Below are positions 28,379 to 39,338 of a stretch of DNA of 64,000 bases, piece after piece. The position numbers and the translations under genes are program-made. This DNA is from Omphalotus guepiniiformis (lineage: Eukaryota; Basidiomycota; Agaricomycetes; Agaricales; Omphalotaceae). The notes under the pieces were generated by a model that saw nothing but the letters and a program-made list of their open reading frames with translations, was not told the DNA's origin and did no database searches. The stretch spans positions 992,001-1,056,000 of the forward strand of contig JAQOOI010000016.1 in assembly GCA_028554645.1 (NCBI GenBank). Direction: 5' to 3'. Within the stretch, counting starts at the first letter, position 1, and each line of letters opens with the position of its first letter.

Positions 28379-28889
28379 CATGATGATCTTGGAAGGAATA
28401 CACTGTCTCTGCTGCTGATTTCTTACCACCACTTTAGTGGTAATTTATACCAAATGACTCATCACCTCCGAAGGCCCACATCACAATCACTAGTATGTTG
28501 TATGGGTAGGAAAAGGAATCAGTCAGGTTCAGGGTTGGTAAGTTGCACACACACAGGTGGCATAAACAGCACCTTGGATGTGTTGTAAGTTGACCTTGTT
28601 GACTTTTTTTGCCATGTATCAAATGTCCAATACCAAGTGCAATGGAATTTAGCCTAACAAGAATATAGTTCTGCAATATCACCTGTACTCTCTCCACCAC
28701 ACATTGAAGGCCTTTTGCAAACACCACATAAGCTCTGAACTCATTAGATAAATCAAAGATAGAAAGAAAAATGTACTTCAGCTGTCAGTCTTCTGAATAC
28801 TCCATCAGAATTCTTTTCATTGGCACCAGCAGAAGCCTGACTGGGTTGGTGTCTTGATCACAGCCCATAGAACACTTGTACATACAATA

Positions 28890-29291
28890 TAGATACTGTA
28901 CACATGATTAGGAAGTTCTGAAGAAGTTGAGGAAAGTGAAGAGGTTGAGGGATATGTGATGGCACACTTCATCAATAGAGCACCTCCATTACACAAGTGT
29001 TCTATCAGGGGGCTGTGTTGCATGAAGTGCTAGAACACTTGTAGATACTATACAAATACTGTACATATCATTAGAAAGTCCCTCAAGTACATATAATACT
29101 ATAGTAATGACTTTAATACCTATTGTAGATAGTTATACCATGTATGTAGGGCCATTCTGGAGTGTTTAGAGTGCGCGCAAAAATGTGGACACTCATTTTC
29201 ATGCCTCATGCATGGCCTGACACAACAGGACCAAACAATATGTAAATCCTTACATGTCTGGAGAAATCTAAGACACTTGGAAAGCAATTCT
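28890..29291 (+). mobile_element. copia 3' end: internal tail, PPT and partial 3' LTR
   Basis: 28890-29015 is the reverse complement of 17162-17280. The polypurine tract (29003-29015) and LTR start TGTTGCATGAAG at 29016 follow, and the LTR breaks off at 29291 after GCAATTCTT. It gives independent confirmation of the PPT/LTR junction. Confidence 0.88.
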
Positions 29292-30029
29292 TCTATTACA
29301 GGGCCCTGAGAAGTTGCAGTAGAAGGGTGAGGAGCAGAGCCTATATTGGCATTGAGACAGTGCATACCAATTCAATCTAACATAAGGTGTGCTCAAAATC
29401 TTGTTTGGGATGTCTCTCATAATCAATACCATCTAGCATGGAATTAGCAGAAGTTTGCTAAAGTATAAAAACCAGAAATGCTTACTGGGTAATCCTCCCT
29501 TAACTGCTGCTGGTAAGAGGAGAGGGCATGACCTGGAGGTCCTTAGAGAAGCAAGTAGGGGGCAATACAAGAGGTGAGACTGATGCTATCTCAGCCCAAC
29601 CTTTACCCTTATCAATAGCAAACAGGTGAGGTAAGCATTGATAGGGTGCTATAGCCATATAAGCATCAATTTCATCTACATCAAGTGTGCAGACTGAACT
29701 GGGGTCTTCATGATGATGTCTGTCATTAACTGTGGCTTTTGCCAATCTCTCTGTCTACCATGTTTGTGCAATGAGAGCTGTCTGGGACGGCAGATACCTA
29801 TTTGGCCACAAATTGGTATCAATACATGGGGCAAGGACAGTTTAACCTGGAACACAATTCTTGTACACTATGCTACTAGTGTATCACAGGTAGGGTTAGG
29901 TTTTAAAATTTTCTGGGAAATACCTATACTTTGCCACACCAAAAACACATTGTATGTGAACACAAATACTATCAATTTTCCCATCTAAATATCAGTTTTA
30001 TTCCAAATAAATTATTTTTCTTTTTTTTA
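29292..30029. other. unassigned, possibly upstream part of the helicase relic or another gene
   Basis: An 81-codon minus frame (29500-29745; VCTLDVDEIDAYMAIAPYQCLP) has a protein-like composition but no recognised family. From about 29890 + strand frames may be early helicase sequence. Confidence 0.3.
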
Positions 30030-31401
30030 CTCTTTCTCAAGCACTTTCTCAAGCTGGAAAGATTGACCCAGGTGTAGTGAGCCCATTACTAGTATATGCA
30101 TATAATTGTAAAAAAGGGACAACTTATCAAGATCAGCCATCTGCATTGGGTAAAGCATTATGGCATCAGATCACAACTGTTGTTATATTGCAAAAATATG
30201 AGACATAAACATCAGAGTGTAGCAGATAATCAATTGCGACGAGCATTGGAAAATATGCGCTATAAGAGCTGCACATCTAAAGATATCAAGTTTCTGAAAT
30301 CTAGAATAGCTACTAATGATAAATACTCACCTAACTTAGCAGACACAAAATTCTGCAATGTATCAATAATATCTGGACTCAATATTTATAAAGATGCCAT
30401 TAATGAAATAGGTTGCAAGCAGTTGGCATCTGATACTGGCCAAATTCTTCATTCTTTTCACTCTGTTGATACTCTAAGTGAAACTGAAAAACTACTGATG
30501 AATTCATTAAGAGCAGATCCACTTTCAAACAGAAACTATTAAAACCTGATCAGTTAACAATAAATTTGAAAAATATATTATGGAATAGACTTCTTGTTGT
30601 GACAAACTTATAACAGGTGAATTAGATATTTGTTTGCATATGCCTGTTATATTTTAGTATAATGTGGCCACAGAACTAAGTATAACCAATGGTCAAGAAG
30701 GTACTGTGGTTGGATGGAAATCACACATAGATCCAGACAACAAACCTGTACTTCAAACATTGTTTATCAAACTTAGCAATCCAGCTACTAATGTAAATAT
30801 TCCAGGTTTGCCTGAAAATGTTGTGTCAATATCAAGATCTAAGAAGCACACCTATTATTATCAGCTGCCTAGTGGTTACTATACTTCCATAAATTGAGAA
30901 CAAGTTGAAGTTTTACCTGCAAGTCAAGGAAAAACAAGACCTATAAACATTGTTGAACTAAGTCAATTGAATTCTTGTCAATCTTATTACACATCACTCT
31001 CAAGAAGTGCATTTGCAGAAAACACAGTTTTAATTGGAAATTTGGATGTCACCAAACTCATAGGAGGTTTAGATGAATTTTTGTGCCAAGAATTTCGCCA
31101 TTTAGAAATATTAGATGTGATAACAAGGTTGAAATTTGAGGAAAGATTGCCTGCATCTATAGTAGGTTCTTATAGAACTTCTTTAATTAAAAGTTGGTAT
31201 CAATATCATCAGTTAAAAAAATCAGAGTGTGTGTCTATAAATCTTCATCCAGCTTTGCACTGGAAGGATAATGAAATTTTACAATATCTTAACAAAGAAA
31301 ACTTAGAAACAAATCATAGAAATAATGTGGAAGGTATTGAGTGGGATAATATAAATTATAGTTGTGCCTATGACTCTTTGCTTACTTGCTTATATATATT
31401 G

Positions 31402-31676
31402 TGTTGGGAATTAAGAGCTCTAGGTAAGCAAGGCCAAATTAATGGCAGCAACTTGCTTACGGTCAAGTGACCACATAACAAAGCAGGGGGAATGTATTGG
31501 CATGAGCTGGGATTGAACCAGCAACATCTAGCACACATAACTGGTGCTCTAACCAACTGAGCTATCACGCTATTGGCAAAGTATGGAGGTTAGTCCATCT
31601 CGCTATGGGTGGTGTTAACACTCTAACACTCAATGTTGGGGTTAGCATCAGGTCTTCTTCTATTGCTCATCCAACA
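31402..31676 (-). mobile_element. tRNA-carrying LTR-like repeat, copy 4, with TSD TATTG
   Basis: 275 bp, TGTTGGGAATTAAG..CTCATCCAACA. It is flanked by TATTG at 31397-31401 and 31677-31681. It interrupts the helicase/peptidase relic within the Cys box exon. This copy keeps the complete tRNA-like part. Confidence 0.93.
31499..31571 (-). tRNA. complete 73-nt tRNA-like cloverleaf inside the LTR-like repeat (anticodon uncertain)
   Basis: On the minus strand the lengths fit a standard tRNA: acceptor 7, D arm GCTC/GAGC, 5-bp anticodon stem (weak, one mismatch), 7-nt loop, 5-nt variable region, T arm GCTGG/CCAGC with loop TTCAATC, acceptor 7. Internal promoters are good: A box TAGCTCAGTTGG, B box GGTTCAATCCC. 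The loop position 33 is A rather than U and the acceptor has a mismatch and a wobble, so it is probably not a working tRNA. In copy 2 the acceptor is perfect but the anticodon arm is deleted. Confidence 0.6.
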
Positions 31677-32454
31677 TATTGTGGTCATCTACTAGGCGTA
31701 ACAGTGATATACCATCACTAAATTGGTGATTAGGCAAGTTTGAAGAACACTGCCAAAATAAAATAAGCCTATCACAACTAAGAAATCAGTTTTAGGGATC
31801 AACTACATGCTCAAAATTCTGCTGCATTTCCAAGGTATGGAGCTTTGGGAACAGATGTAGATGAAGTGTTAACTGTCTTGCAGCAGCATCATTCACCACT
31901 ATATTCAATTGAGAAATTGTGTGAAATATGTAGAAACATATCTTTGCACTCTTATTTTGTTTCTAAATGGTATGCAACTAATCAAACACCTAACACTATT
32001 CAAGCACGGTGGAATTATATAGCACTGCAACAATTGCATGCACAAAGAAATGCAATCTACGTTGATACTTTATCAAATTTCTATTTCCCTAAGTTTCCAT
32101 TTAACACAAAGAAACAATATTGAACTATAAAGAGATATAATTGTCAATATAGCTGAGCATTCATACCACTTCAAATTACGCTGAATTATATATTATGGGG
32201 GTTTTCGCTTCACCTCAAGATCTATAAATGAAAAAGAAATATGGTTTTATGATGGAATTGAGACTAAAGACAATCTCTTACTAGAAAATGAATTGAGTGC
32301 AACACAATTGAAGTCTGATCACCATGCTCATCAAGCTATTATAGTTATATATGCAAGAAATGCAATGCTATAAATTGTCCATTATCACTAATAAAAGCTC
32401 TGCATTGACACCAAGTAAAACATCAAACAGTGAGTCTGGATATGAGGAAAAAAC

Positions 32455-32844
32455 TGTTAGAATCTAAGACAATGCACTACCAGTGATACACTGATCAGAC
32501 ACAATGAATAGAGTTCAATTACAGTTCACTGAGATCACTAAAGCGTTGTAATAGTAGCTTAATGCACAAGAATTGCTTTCCAAGTGTCTTAGATTTCTCC
32601 AGACATGTAAGGATTTACATATTGTTTGGTCCTGTTGTGTCAGGCCGCGCATGAGGCGTGAAAATGAGGGTCCACATTTTCCCGCACGCTCTAAACACTC
32701 CAGAATGACCCTATATACATGGTATAACTATCTACAATAGGTATTAAAGTCATTAGTATAGTATTATATGTACTTGAAGGACTTTCTAATGATATGTACA
32801 GTATTTGTATAGTATCTACAAGTGTTCTAGCACTTCATTCAACA
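32455..32844 (-). repeat. copia solo LTR with TSD AAAAC
   Basis: 390 bp, TGTTAG..TTCAACA. It is flanked by AAAAC at 32450-32454 and 32845-32849. It sits in the 3' part of the helicase/peptidase relic. Confidence 0.95.
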
Positions 32845-33235
32845 AAAACATAATAACGGAAACACTCGCACTAAGACAGCAGCACTATATCCTACAAAAG
32901 AGTGTCATGGTTAGATATTTCACCTTCATTGGTCTGAGTATGTGAAGTTTCATTCCATGTTCTAACAAGCAACATATTGAGGATTGAATCTGATGGCTAC
33001 ACCAAGAACAAAGAGCGAAACTGGCAATCACGCGGGTGCAACAGCTTTAAAACACCTTCATATATAAGGAGCACAATAGCAAGTAGCTGCCATTTGGAGG
33101 ATACCCTCATAGTACTTAAACAATTTTCTCTTGCTAACCATGGTCGCCATGCACTTAAAACATATCACAACATAGGTGAAAAAAAAATTGCAAATTCATA
33201 TTGTTATCACATAAACTGATGCCCAATGTTAGTGG
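32845..33235. other. tail of the helicase/peptidase relic or spacer
   Basis: Sequence after the LTR could continue the relic; no motif is clear. Confidence 0.3.
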
Positions 33236-33239
33236 ACTA

Positions 33240-34455
33240 ATCATCAAGGTAATCATCAAGGTAATCAATAGAGAAACATTCTTCACACACAGGTTCTTCA
33301 TCAATGAGTCCTTTCAGATACTTATTGTATATGGCTGGTAGACACAATGATGTCACAATCATGATGCCAGATTGTAAAAGATCAGGGTTTTCATCTGCTG
33401 GATCAACAAGCTGCAAAGATATCACATGTGTTTGATCTGATGCCCATAACACAAAAATGTTTGCAGCATCGTAAATGTGAATGCAAAAGTGAGAATTGTA
33501 AAAATGACCTCCTTTTTTAAAACCACCTTTTTGGGCAGTGGTCCAGGAGGCGGCATACTTGTTTGTTTGCCGCTCAAAATGGGTGGCTCTGTTCATATGA
33601 AGATCAGTGCGATTTCTCATAGTGACAACTAAAGAAATTGTTACCTGGCATAATTTTTAGCCATAACGCCAGTGGGTGGTGCCATGTGCGCATCTTTAAA
33701 TGTTAACCGCGTGTCACCTATGCATACATTGTACTGCTGGTCTGGTTGACCATTAACTGCTAAACCATGATCCATATGGACATCATCTAGCAGATCACAA
33801 AAGGAATGGAAGTCGGTGATAATGTCAGATGGCATGCTAGATAACATTAGATTCCAGAAAAGTGCAAATGCAGAGGCACTTTCATAGTGAATATCGTGCA
33901 GTTCTGATTCACTAAGTTTCTTCGTGAAGTTCCGCACCCAATCAAAATAGGGTTTAGAGCAAGCTCCAGCACTCCAACCTGCCAAGATTAAGCTCCCAGC
34001 ATCCTCCAACTTCACATAAGATTAGCAATTAGTGAGCTGATAGCATGAGAAAGCAGTGCATCCTAATGCTCTTTTGTGTCGCAACATTTTGCTCAATAAC
34101 TGTATTAAATCCAAGGAAGAATTTCTGGAACTCCGCAAAAGTCTCGAATGACCAGCATCTCTATTTGTCCAGTATTGCCATTCACAAACATGCAGCTTCC
34201 ATAAGGAGCAAGATCATACAGAAGTTCTGATGGGTCTAGTTTGAGCATGGGTTTCCTCTTCAGACAAGTGTTTGGTTGCTTTCCATGTTCTATATAATAT
34301 TGCTAGCAGTCACAAATGTCGTTGCTTTTATAGATCCAATGTCCTAGTGGAGGATAGTCTCCCTTTGCACTTGGAAAGACTTTTTCCACCCTGATGTTGA
34401 CAAAGAGTTTTGCTGCCTGAGACTTCACCACTCCAGGTGATTTGGTGAGTGCCAT
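33240..34455 (-). pseudogene. uncharacterised mushroom protein gene, several stops or frameshifts
   Basis: A start at 34455-34453 opens MALTKSPGVVKSQAAKLFVNIRVEK. The frame continues through GDYPPLGHWIYKSNDICDC, a TAG (CAG likely, before QYYIEHGKQPNT-type sequence), LAPYGSCMFVNGNTGQIEMLVIRDF and GVPEILPWI. A second part (34015-33641) has LILAGWSAGACSKPYFDWVRNF and IGDTRLTFKDAHMAPPTGVMAKNYAR. A third (33620-33237) reads MRNRTDLHMNRATHF..FCIHIYDAANIFVLWASDQ and ends in an acidic YLDDYLDD. Long co-linear frames of consistent style say that this is a real host gene or family member. The function is unknown to me. Breaks near 34100 and 33640 could be an intron and a 2-nt shift. Confidence 0.55.
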
Positions 34456-35950
34456 GCACTTCAGGCAACAACCTGATAATATCTTATTAGGTGTAACCTA
34501 TCCACTGGACAAACACATCTAAGAAGGTTGACTTTCCAGCAGGTTTGGTCTAATTCTGGGTATTTCCTTACTGGAGTATATCTTCCCAGGACTCACCCAG
34601 GACTTATCCAGAATATCACCTGGTGTGTACCTTAGTAGGACTATACCATGCATAAACCAGACTGAGTGTGACGTGACTTGGATGTCTGGGGTCCTTTTCA
34701 TGGGATTTTCCCAGGGAGAGTTCTCTTATAAGAATCTCACCACATTCAACTGCACTTCTACTTCGAGCTGCAGAATGACCATCTCATGATGCCATTATGC
34801 CTCCATCATACTGTTTGTATTTGCCTGTAGTGGCATCTGAGCCACTTTATACACTTTGTCCATGGTATTTCATGCACTTCACTCATACAAAACATTGTCT
34901 GTATATATATGTGATCTTGTATTCATTGATCTGGGTCATTATTGAGAGTGTATTATATGCTATAGCAACACTACTGACTGGACTCTGGCTCTTGATGCAG
35001 GACTTTGGGCTACCAAGAGAGCATGACCAGTCTACATTTGCCAATCATCCATTGAATACCAATGCTGAAACACTCAGCATCCAAATCAACTGATTTGCAC
35101 ACACACACAGACAGCCATGATAGAGCTAGGCTAGCAGACATGGTTTCTCAATGGTACCTGTCTCTGTTGCATAATAGAAGTTGTGTCAGCTGAGATACTT
35201 GATCAACATATTCTCTTCCAAGTCTCAACTCAAAATTTCATATATTACTTATTCCACTATTGCAAATGGTCTTAATGGTCTTGCTCTTACCCATACAGTC
35301 TCATCCATACTATGTCTATGTATGACACACTCATTAATTATCTCAAAGCAATCAAAGCAATATAAGTAAGATAATCAGGAAGCATATAATAAATAATCCC
35401 AATCCTGTTTACAATCCTATTATATATGCTTATTTCACTAATGCATGCTGCTTGTGTTTTTTTGGCCATTTGCTCATTTTCTTATCATGTTTCCACATAC
35501 ATATCTACATTATATATACATTACCCTTGCTTGGTCCTCCAGTGATTTCACTCAGATAGTTCCCAACCAGGTACATACAACAAGTGTCCTGGTAATTGCC
35601 TGTGGGTTAGGAGACTACTCCAAGCACCTGCCTGGAGCATACCCATACATGCTGGAGGCTGCCTGGAACATACCCACAATGTGCTGAGTGCTTTCCCGGG
35701 ATCTCCCAGGCCTTAACCAATTGGCGTGGACAGTCCCAGGTGCGTCTAGATGCCACCACAAATTTACCCAGGTATTTACCAGGGGTTATGGAAAGGGCAG
35801 AGGAAACATCCAGGGCCTACTGGAAACATCCCGAGTTGTCTTGGAAATTTTCTACGTCTTGCCTTAGGATATAAGTGCATTTTAAAGGTATCAATATATT
35901 ATTATAGGTCCTATGTAACATTTGAGCACTTTCTAATCAATCACTCTGAT
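34456..35950. other. no gene recognised; degenerate CCAGG-rich repeats
   Basis: 34500-34730 and 35570-35850 contain many loosely repeated CCCAGG, CCTGG and ACCCAGGTA-type words without regular spacing. No frame has support. Confidence 0.35.
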
Positions 35951-35951
35951 C

Positions 35952-36929
35952 TCAATTAGTACTTTCATCGTGGCTGGCGAGAAGGCCCTGGCGGGAAGGC
36001 CCCAGCTCTGCATTGCAGTTATAAGCCCGAGGTAAGCCTCTCATTGGGTGGCCTGCCACTTCCGAGTCTGCAGGGTCACGTTTGTGCTTCTTTGCAACAT
36101 GCTCAGAGCTTTCATACCCGCCATCACCATAGTCTGCCACATAATAAGTGTCTCTGTATTCCTCCTGCCCTCATAATTGTGATTGACCTGCATAATGGTC
36201 GTGATATTGGTATCCACCATACTCTTCATCATCCTCTGTATACTGGCGGTCTTCATACCGTGCTTGCCCCTCAGGAATATCCCAGCCAGCAACTTCCTCC
36301 CCCACTTGTTCGTTACTCTCCTCAACCACAGATGTCAAGCCTGTATCCCAACTCCCGTTATAATCCCAATTATTGTAGGTGTCAGTACCAAGCTCTGGAT
36401 GTGCTAGAGCTTGGCTGACAGTGTGGGAAGCTAGTGGGAGGGTAGAACAAGACAGTTGACTGCTCATTTGTGCACTGTCATGTGCCAGCATGGTGGGCCC
36501 AGTACGTCCAGTGTGTGCAGTAGGTCCAGCACAAGAAGGTTGTGTTCGCGCACCAGGGCCAGTGTGAGGAGGTGGGGGACGGGGACATGCAGGAGGCAGT
36601 AGGTTTTGAGCAGGTGGAGGGCAGATAGGTGCAACAGCAGGAGCACGAGAAGGGGGAGCAGCACAAGAAGAAGGCGGAGCAAACCTCGTGTGTGCAGAAG
36701 GAGGCCCTGCACAAGCTGCGGGTGGTGCACCAGCACCTGTAGGATGTCCAATGCATGCAGGAGAGGCAGGGGGGTGGAGCTTGCGGGGTAGTGGTGGTGG
36801 AGGGCCGTTGCTTGATGGTGGGGGTCCAGTGTGTGAAGATGAAGGCACAGGGCAGTTCCGAGAATGGAGAGGAACTTTAGATGGCGGGGGTGGACTAGCG
36901 GCCGCCTGAGTAGCACGTTGATGCGCCAA
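35952..36929 (-). pseudogene. proline-rich low-complexity protein gene with one in-frame TGA
   Basis: A frame enters from an AG acceptor near 36943 (GCAG then GTGCCGAAAATT), reads AHQRATQAAAS, and runs into a 130-residue Pro/Ala/Gly-rich region. It continues to an acidic Tyr-rich part (EDRQYTEDDEEYGGYQYHDHYAG) and meets TGA at 36171-36173. The same frame then continues another 73 codons (GQEEYRDTYYVADYGDGGYE..) to its stop at 35952. The TGA replaces a likely CGA (Arg). No domain was recognised; the protein looks disordered. Its first codons lie in the end of an R1 repeat, so the 5' part is chimeric. Confidence 0.5.
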
Positions 36930-37013
36930 TTTTCGGCACCTGCATTAAAAGCCAAGTGATTAATCATTTTAGGCATTTGCAGTAAGGGATATAGAGGGTT
37001 GAAAGGTGCCTGC
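36919..37013 (-). repeat. R1 repeat, right-end fragment
   Basis: Reverse complement of 57690-57785 (landmarks: TGATGCGCC end, TTTTCGGCACCTGCATTAAAAGCC, GATTAATCATTTTAGGCATTTGCAGT). It is cut on the right by the start of an LTR of the large element (TGTAGTAAC at 37014). Confidence 0.88.
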
Positions 37014-37235
37014 TGTAGTAACTATGAAATGAACGAGAGAGATACTCAAATGAGCACAATCCAACTCAAATCAAAAATGATGTAGGGTGAGGTGTGACTG
37101 GCGTTGTCAGAGATTCCACACAGTTAGACACAACAATTGAACTCAAATCTGCAGGGTTACAGATGTCTTTATCTCAATCTGGGTGAAAAATGGCAGAGGG
37201 TATCTCAAAACACAAGATTCAGACAGATAAAAAAA
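37014..37235 (-). repeat. LTR fragment of the large 41-61 kb element family
   Basis: It matches the first 220 bases of the 1848-bp LTR (TGTAGTAACTATGAAATG.. to CAAGATTCAGACAGA), with more differences than the two full LTRs have from each other. It ends where the LTR of gypsy element B begins. Confidence 0.88.
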
Positions 37236-37535
37236 AGTGGAAACCCGCTGGGAAGCGGGAAACACTGACGAGAAGGAGTTTAGACAGAGGAAACTGGCAG
37301 AACATATTGATTGAAGAGAGAGAGAGAGAGAGCCAGTAAGACGAGAAGTGAGAGAGAGAGAGAGCCAGTAAGACGAGAAGTGAGAGAGAGAGAGAAAGAG
37401 AGAGAAAAGAAAGATGCCCTATCTACGTGAAGTTGTGTCTCTATATATACCCGTACATGTTTGTATGTGTATCTATATTGTGAATAGCTCGTGAAAATCA
37501 GATGATGTCAGTAGTAGTAAGGCGGCGGGCTTACA
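37236..37535 (-). repeat. gypsy element B 3' LTR (left end approximate)
   Basis: On the minus strand the LTR starts TGTAAGCCCGCCGCC right after a polypurine tract. It has a TATATA box (37441-37450) and GA/CT-rich sequence downstream. The left end is set by the junction with the foreign LTR fragment. Confidence 0.65.
37311..37405. repeat. tandem repeat with GA microsatellite
   Basis: A unit of about 33 bp, (GA)n + GCCAGTAAGACGAGAAGT, is present twice, then a third GA run. It lies in the transcribed part of the element B LTR. Confidence 0.85.
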
Positions 37536-37556
37536 CCCTCCCCCACCCAAAAAAAT
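37536..37556 (-). other. polypurine tract of gypsy element B
   Basis: The minus strand reads TTTTTTTGGGTGGGGGAGGG immediately before the LTR start TGTAAGCC. Confidence 0.8.
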
Positions 37557-37689
37557 TCCAAAATACCCCACCAACACAACAAATCAACGGAGTGAAGTAT
37601 TGTATAAGTAAACCACGCCCAGTCCCCTTGGGACCACGCGATAAACATTAGAAGACGGAATTATGTCCCTAACCGGTCCTATTGCCAGA

Positions 37690-38550
37690 AACCTTAGCCG
37701 GAGGATGCTGCTGTTCCCATACGTCCAAAGCTGCACAGTCAGCCAGCTCACTGGCAGGTCGCCATTCATCGGCCTCGGATCCTTCGCCCTGCCAACGAAC
37801 TAGATACTGTCTTCCATGTTCCCATTTTCATTCGTCGATGATCTTGTCTATTAACCATTCTTCCATACCTTCGGCCGTCAACACCGGTCCAGGAGAGTTC
37901 AACGTCCAAGACGGAAAGAGGAGATCATCATTGTCATTGAATGGGATTAGCTCTGAAACGTGAAAGGTCGGGAAAATGTTTAAATGTGTAGGGAGATTCA
38001 ATGTGTAAGCTAAAAACTCTGGGTGAGCAGAAGTCACAGTATACGGGCCATCAAATCGAGGAAAAAACTTAGCTGTGCGCCTTTTGCCCTTCCATTTGTA
38101 TTCGTTTTTGCGATGGCGAGTAGACAACATGATCTTATCTCCTACTGTGTACATGTTAACCGCTCCATGCGTCTTGTCATAAGATCTGGCTTGATTAATC
38201 TTGGCCAACAAAAGATTATCCTGGGCCTCAAGGAGGTCGACTTCCAATGCCCGAATGAACTCCTGCGCGTTCCACTCTGGAGAAGCTTCGTTGTTGAACT
38301 CGTTCAGAGGTAGTGGCGGAATCAGTCTGGGGGAGAAACCGGAACAGAGCTGGAACCCAGAAAAACCTGTAGATGAATTTACGGAATTCATGAGCTCGAA
38401 GCGAATACGTGGTAAGGCACGTTTCCATCCTTTCTGGTTGCAAGAGACATGGTACCGTAACATTTGAATCATTGTTTTGTTTGATTGCTCGCTACTGCCG
38501 TCAGTTTGTGGGTGGTAGGACGTCGACATTTTAAGTTTAACACCCGTCAT
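37690..38550 (-). CDS. pol: element B integrase C-terminal core and chromodomain
   Basis: It reads STSYHPQTDGSSEQSNKT (last catalytic Glu), LLEAQDNLLLAKINQARSYDK, GDKIMLSTRH, KFFPRFDGPYTV (GPY module) and HVSELIPF. After TGA at 37828-37830 the frame continues with KWEHGRQYLVRWQGEGSEADEWRP, a chromodomain. The TGA stands in IIDE-stop-KWEH, where CGA (Arg) fits. Confidence 0.88.
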
Positions 38551-38580
38551 TTTATGTAGGGTTTTCCAAAAAGCAGATAA

Positions 38581-39075
38581 CTATAGTGTGTTGCAATCTG
38601 AAATTATATTGACAGGTAAGCCGTTTTCACAGAACCAATACTCAAAAAACAAAGCTGCAGCCTGTTCCGCTGTTGTTGTGGTATGACATGAAATGAAACA
38701 GATGTCGGCTCCTAAACGATCCGTGATGGTTAAAATGCAGTCGAATCCATCATCGGCAGGCAAGGGTCCCACAAAGTCAAGAGCTATGGAACTGAATTGT
38801 TTTTCCAGGACAGGGAGAGGATGTAAGGGGCCATAACATTTTGTGGTTGACGATTTAGTACGTTGACATTCATGACAGGAGGGAATGTACGCTTTTTCCA
38901 AGTCGCGACGCATATGGGGCCAGTAATAGTCAGCACGCAAGCTTGCGTAAGACTTGTTGAAGCCAAAGTGTCCAAGACTATCATGTGCCAGGCGGAACAG
39001 TTTTTCACGCAGGGTACCTACGCGGGGAATGATCAAACGGTTACCAATGAACCAAAGTTTCGAAGACTCATCCAA
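38581..39075 (-). CDS. pol: element B integrase, zinc finger and core
   Basis: The HHCC finger is HDSLGHFGFNKSYASL..YYWPHMRRD..CHECQRTK. The first catalytic Asp is in IALDFVGPLP and the second in NIISDCNTL. The residue after the second Asp is Cys (TGC) where Arg (CGC) is usual, another possible C-to-T change. Ends at TAG. Confidence 0.88.
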   Translation of the reverse strand: MDESSKLWFIGNRLIIPRVGTLREKLFRLAHDSLGHFGFNKSYASLRADYYWPHMRRDLEKAYIPSCHECQRTKSSTTKCYGPLHPLPVLEKQFSSIALDFVGPLPADDGFDCILTITDRLGADICFISCHTTTTAEQAAALFFEYWFCENGLPVNIISDCNTL

Positions 39076-39329
39076 CCGTAATCCTGGTACTGAGGGTGGT
39101 GAGTGGCATAACGAAGTGCACCAGGATCCTCCAAGTAGCCGTCTAGTATTTGCTTCAATATGGAAGCATCTAGCGTCACATTGAGTTGCATTGTCGCTAG
39201 TATTGGGCCAGCGTGTGACCGGATTTCGGGGCCGATACTCAATGATCGTGCAATTAATCTTGGAGATTGCTCGGAGGTGATGAGCAAGATTGAATCCGTT
39301 GAGTCGTCACCGTCATCTTCGCAGAACAA
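39033..39329 (-). CDS. pol: element B linker between RNase H and integrase
   Basis: It encodes the acidic spacer and the helix ILKQILDGYLEDPGALRY, then shifts frame near 39080 into the integrase. It is separated from RNase H by TGA at 39339-39341 in the context DHA-stop-QPYLFCED, where CGA fits. Confidence 0.7.
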   Translation of the reverse strand: MFCEDDGDDSTDSILLITSEQSPRLIARSLSIGPEIRSHAGPILATMQLNVTLDASILKQILDGYLEDPGALRYATHHPQYQDYGWMSLRNFGSLVTV

Positions 39330-39338
39330 GTATGGCTG

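Larger units (their letters stand above)
30030..32450 (+). pseudogene. PIF1-like helicase / cysteine-peptidase-like fusion, decayed
   Basis: Pieces on + appear in order. 30096-30542: QLRRALENMRYKSCTSKDIKFL..NVSIISGLNIYKDAINEIG. 30664-30897: ATELSITNGQEGTVVGWKSHID..LPENVVSISR. 30901-31400: QGKTRPINIVELS..SYYTSLSRSAFAENTVLIG, then LDEFLCQEFRHLEILDVITRLKFE. These match the C-terminal half of PIF1-type DNA helicases as mushrooms carry them (ITNGQEGTVVGW; SYYT-LSRS is helicase motif VI-like). Beyond it WDNINYSCAYDSLLTCLY looks like a Cys box and FTSRSINEKEIWFYDGIE (about 32200-32250) like a His box of a ubiquitin-protease-type fold; that part is inference. Stops, frameshifts and two insertions make it non-functional. 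Confidence 0.7.

Noticed and set aside
31499..31571. A working tRNA gene
   Set aside because: The cloverleaf is complete in length, but position 33 is not U, the anticodon stem and acceptor have mismatches, and it is part of a dispersed repeat. Reported as tRNA-like only.
36464..36976. His/Leu-rich and Cys/Ser-rich minus-strand frames and two + frames over the proline-rich gene
   Set aside because: They are shadows in other phases of a low-complexity GC-rich exon. Only the Pro/Ala frame continues coherently on both sides into acidic Tyr-rich sequence.
36919..37535. A large-element LTR fragment plus element B LTR as one composite LTR
   Set aside because: 37014-37235 matches the first 220 bases of the 1848-bp LTR, while 37236-37535 is unrelated and adjoins its own polypurine tract, so they are two repeats in contact.
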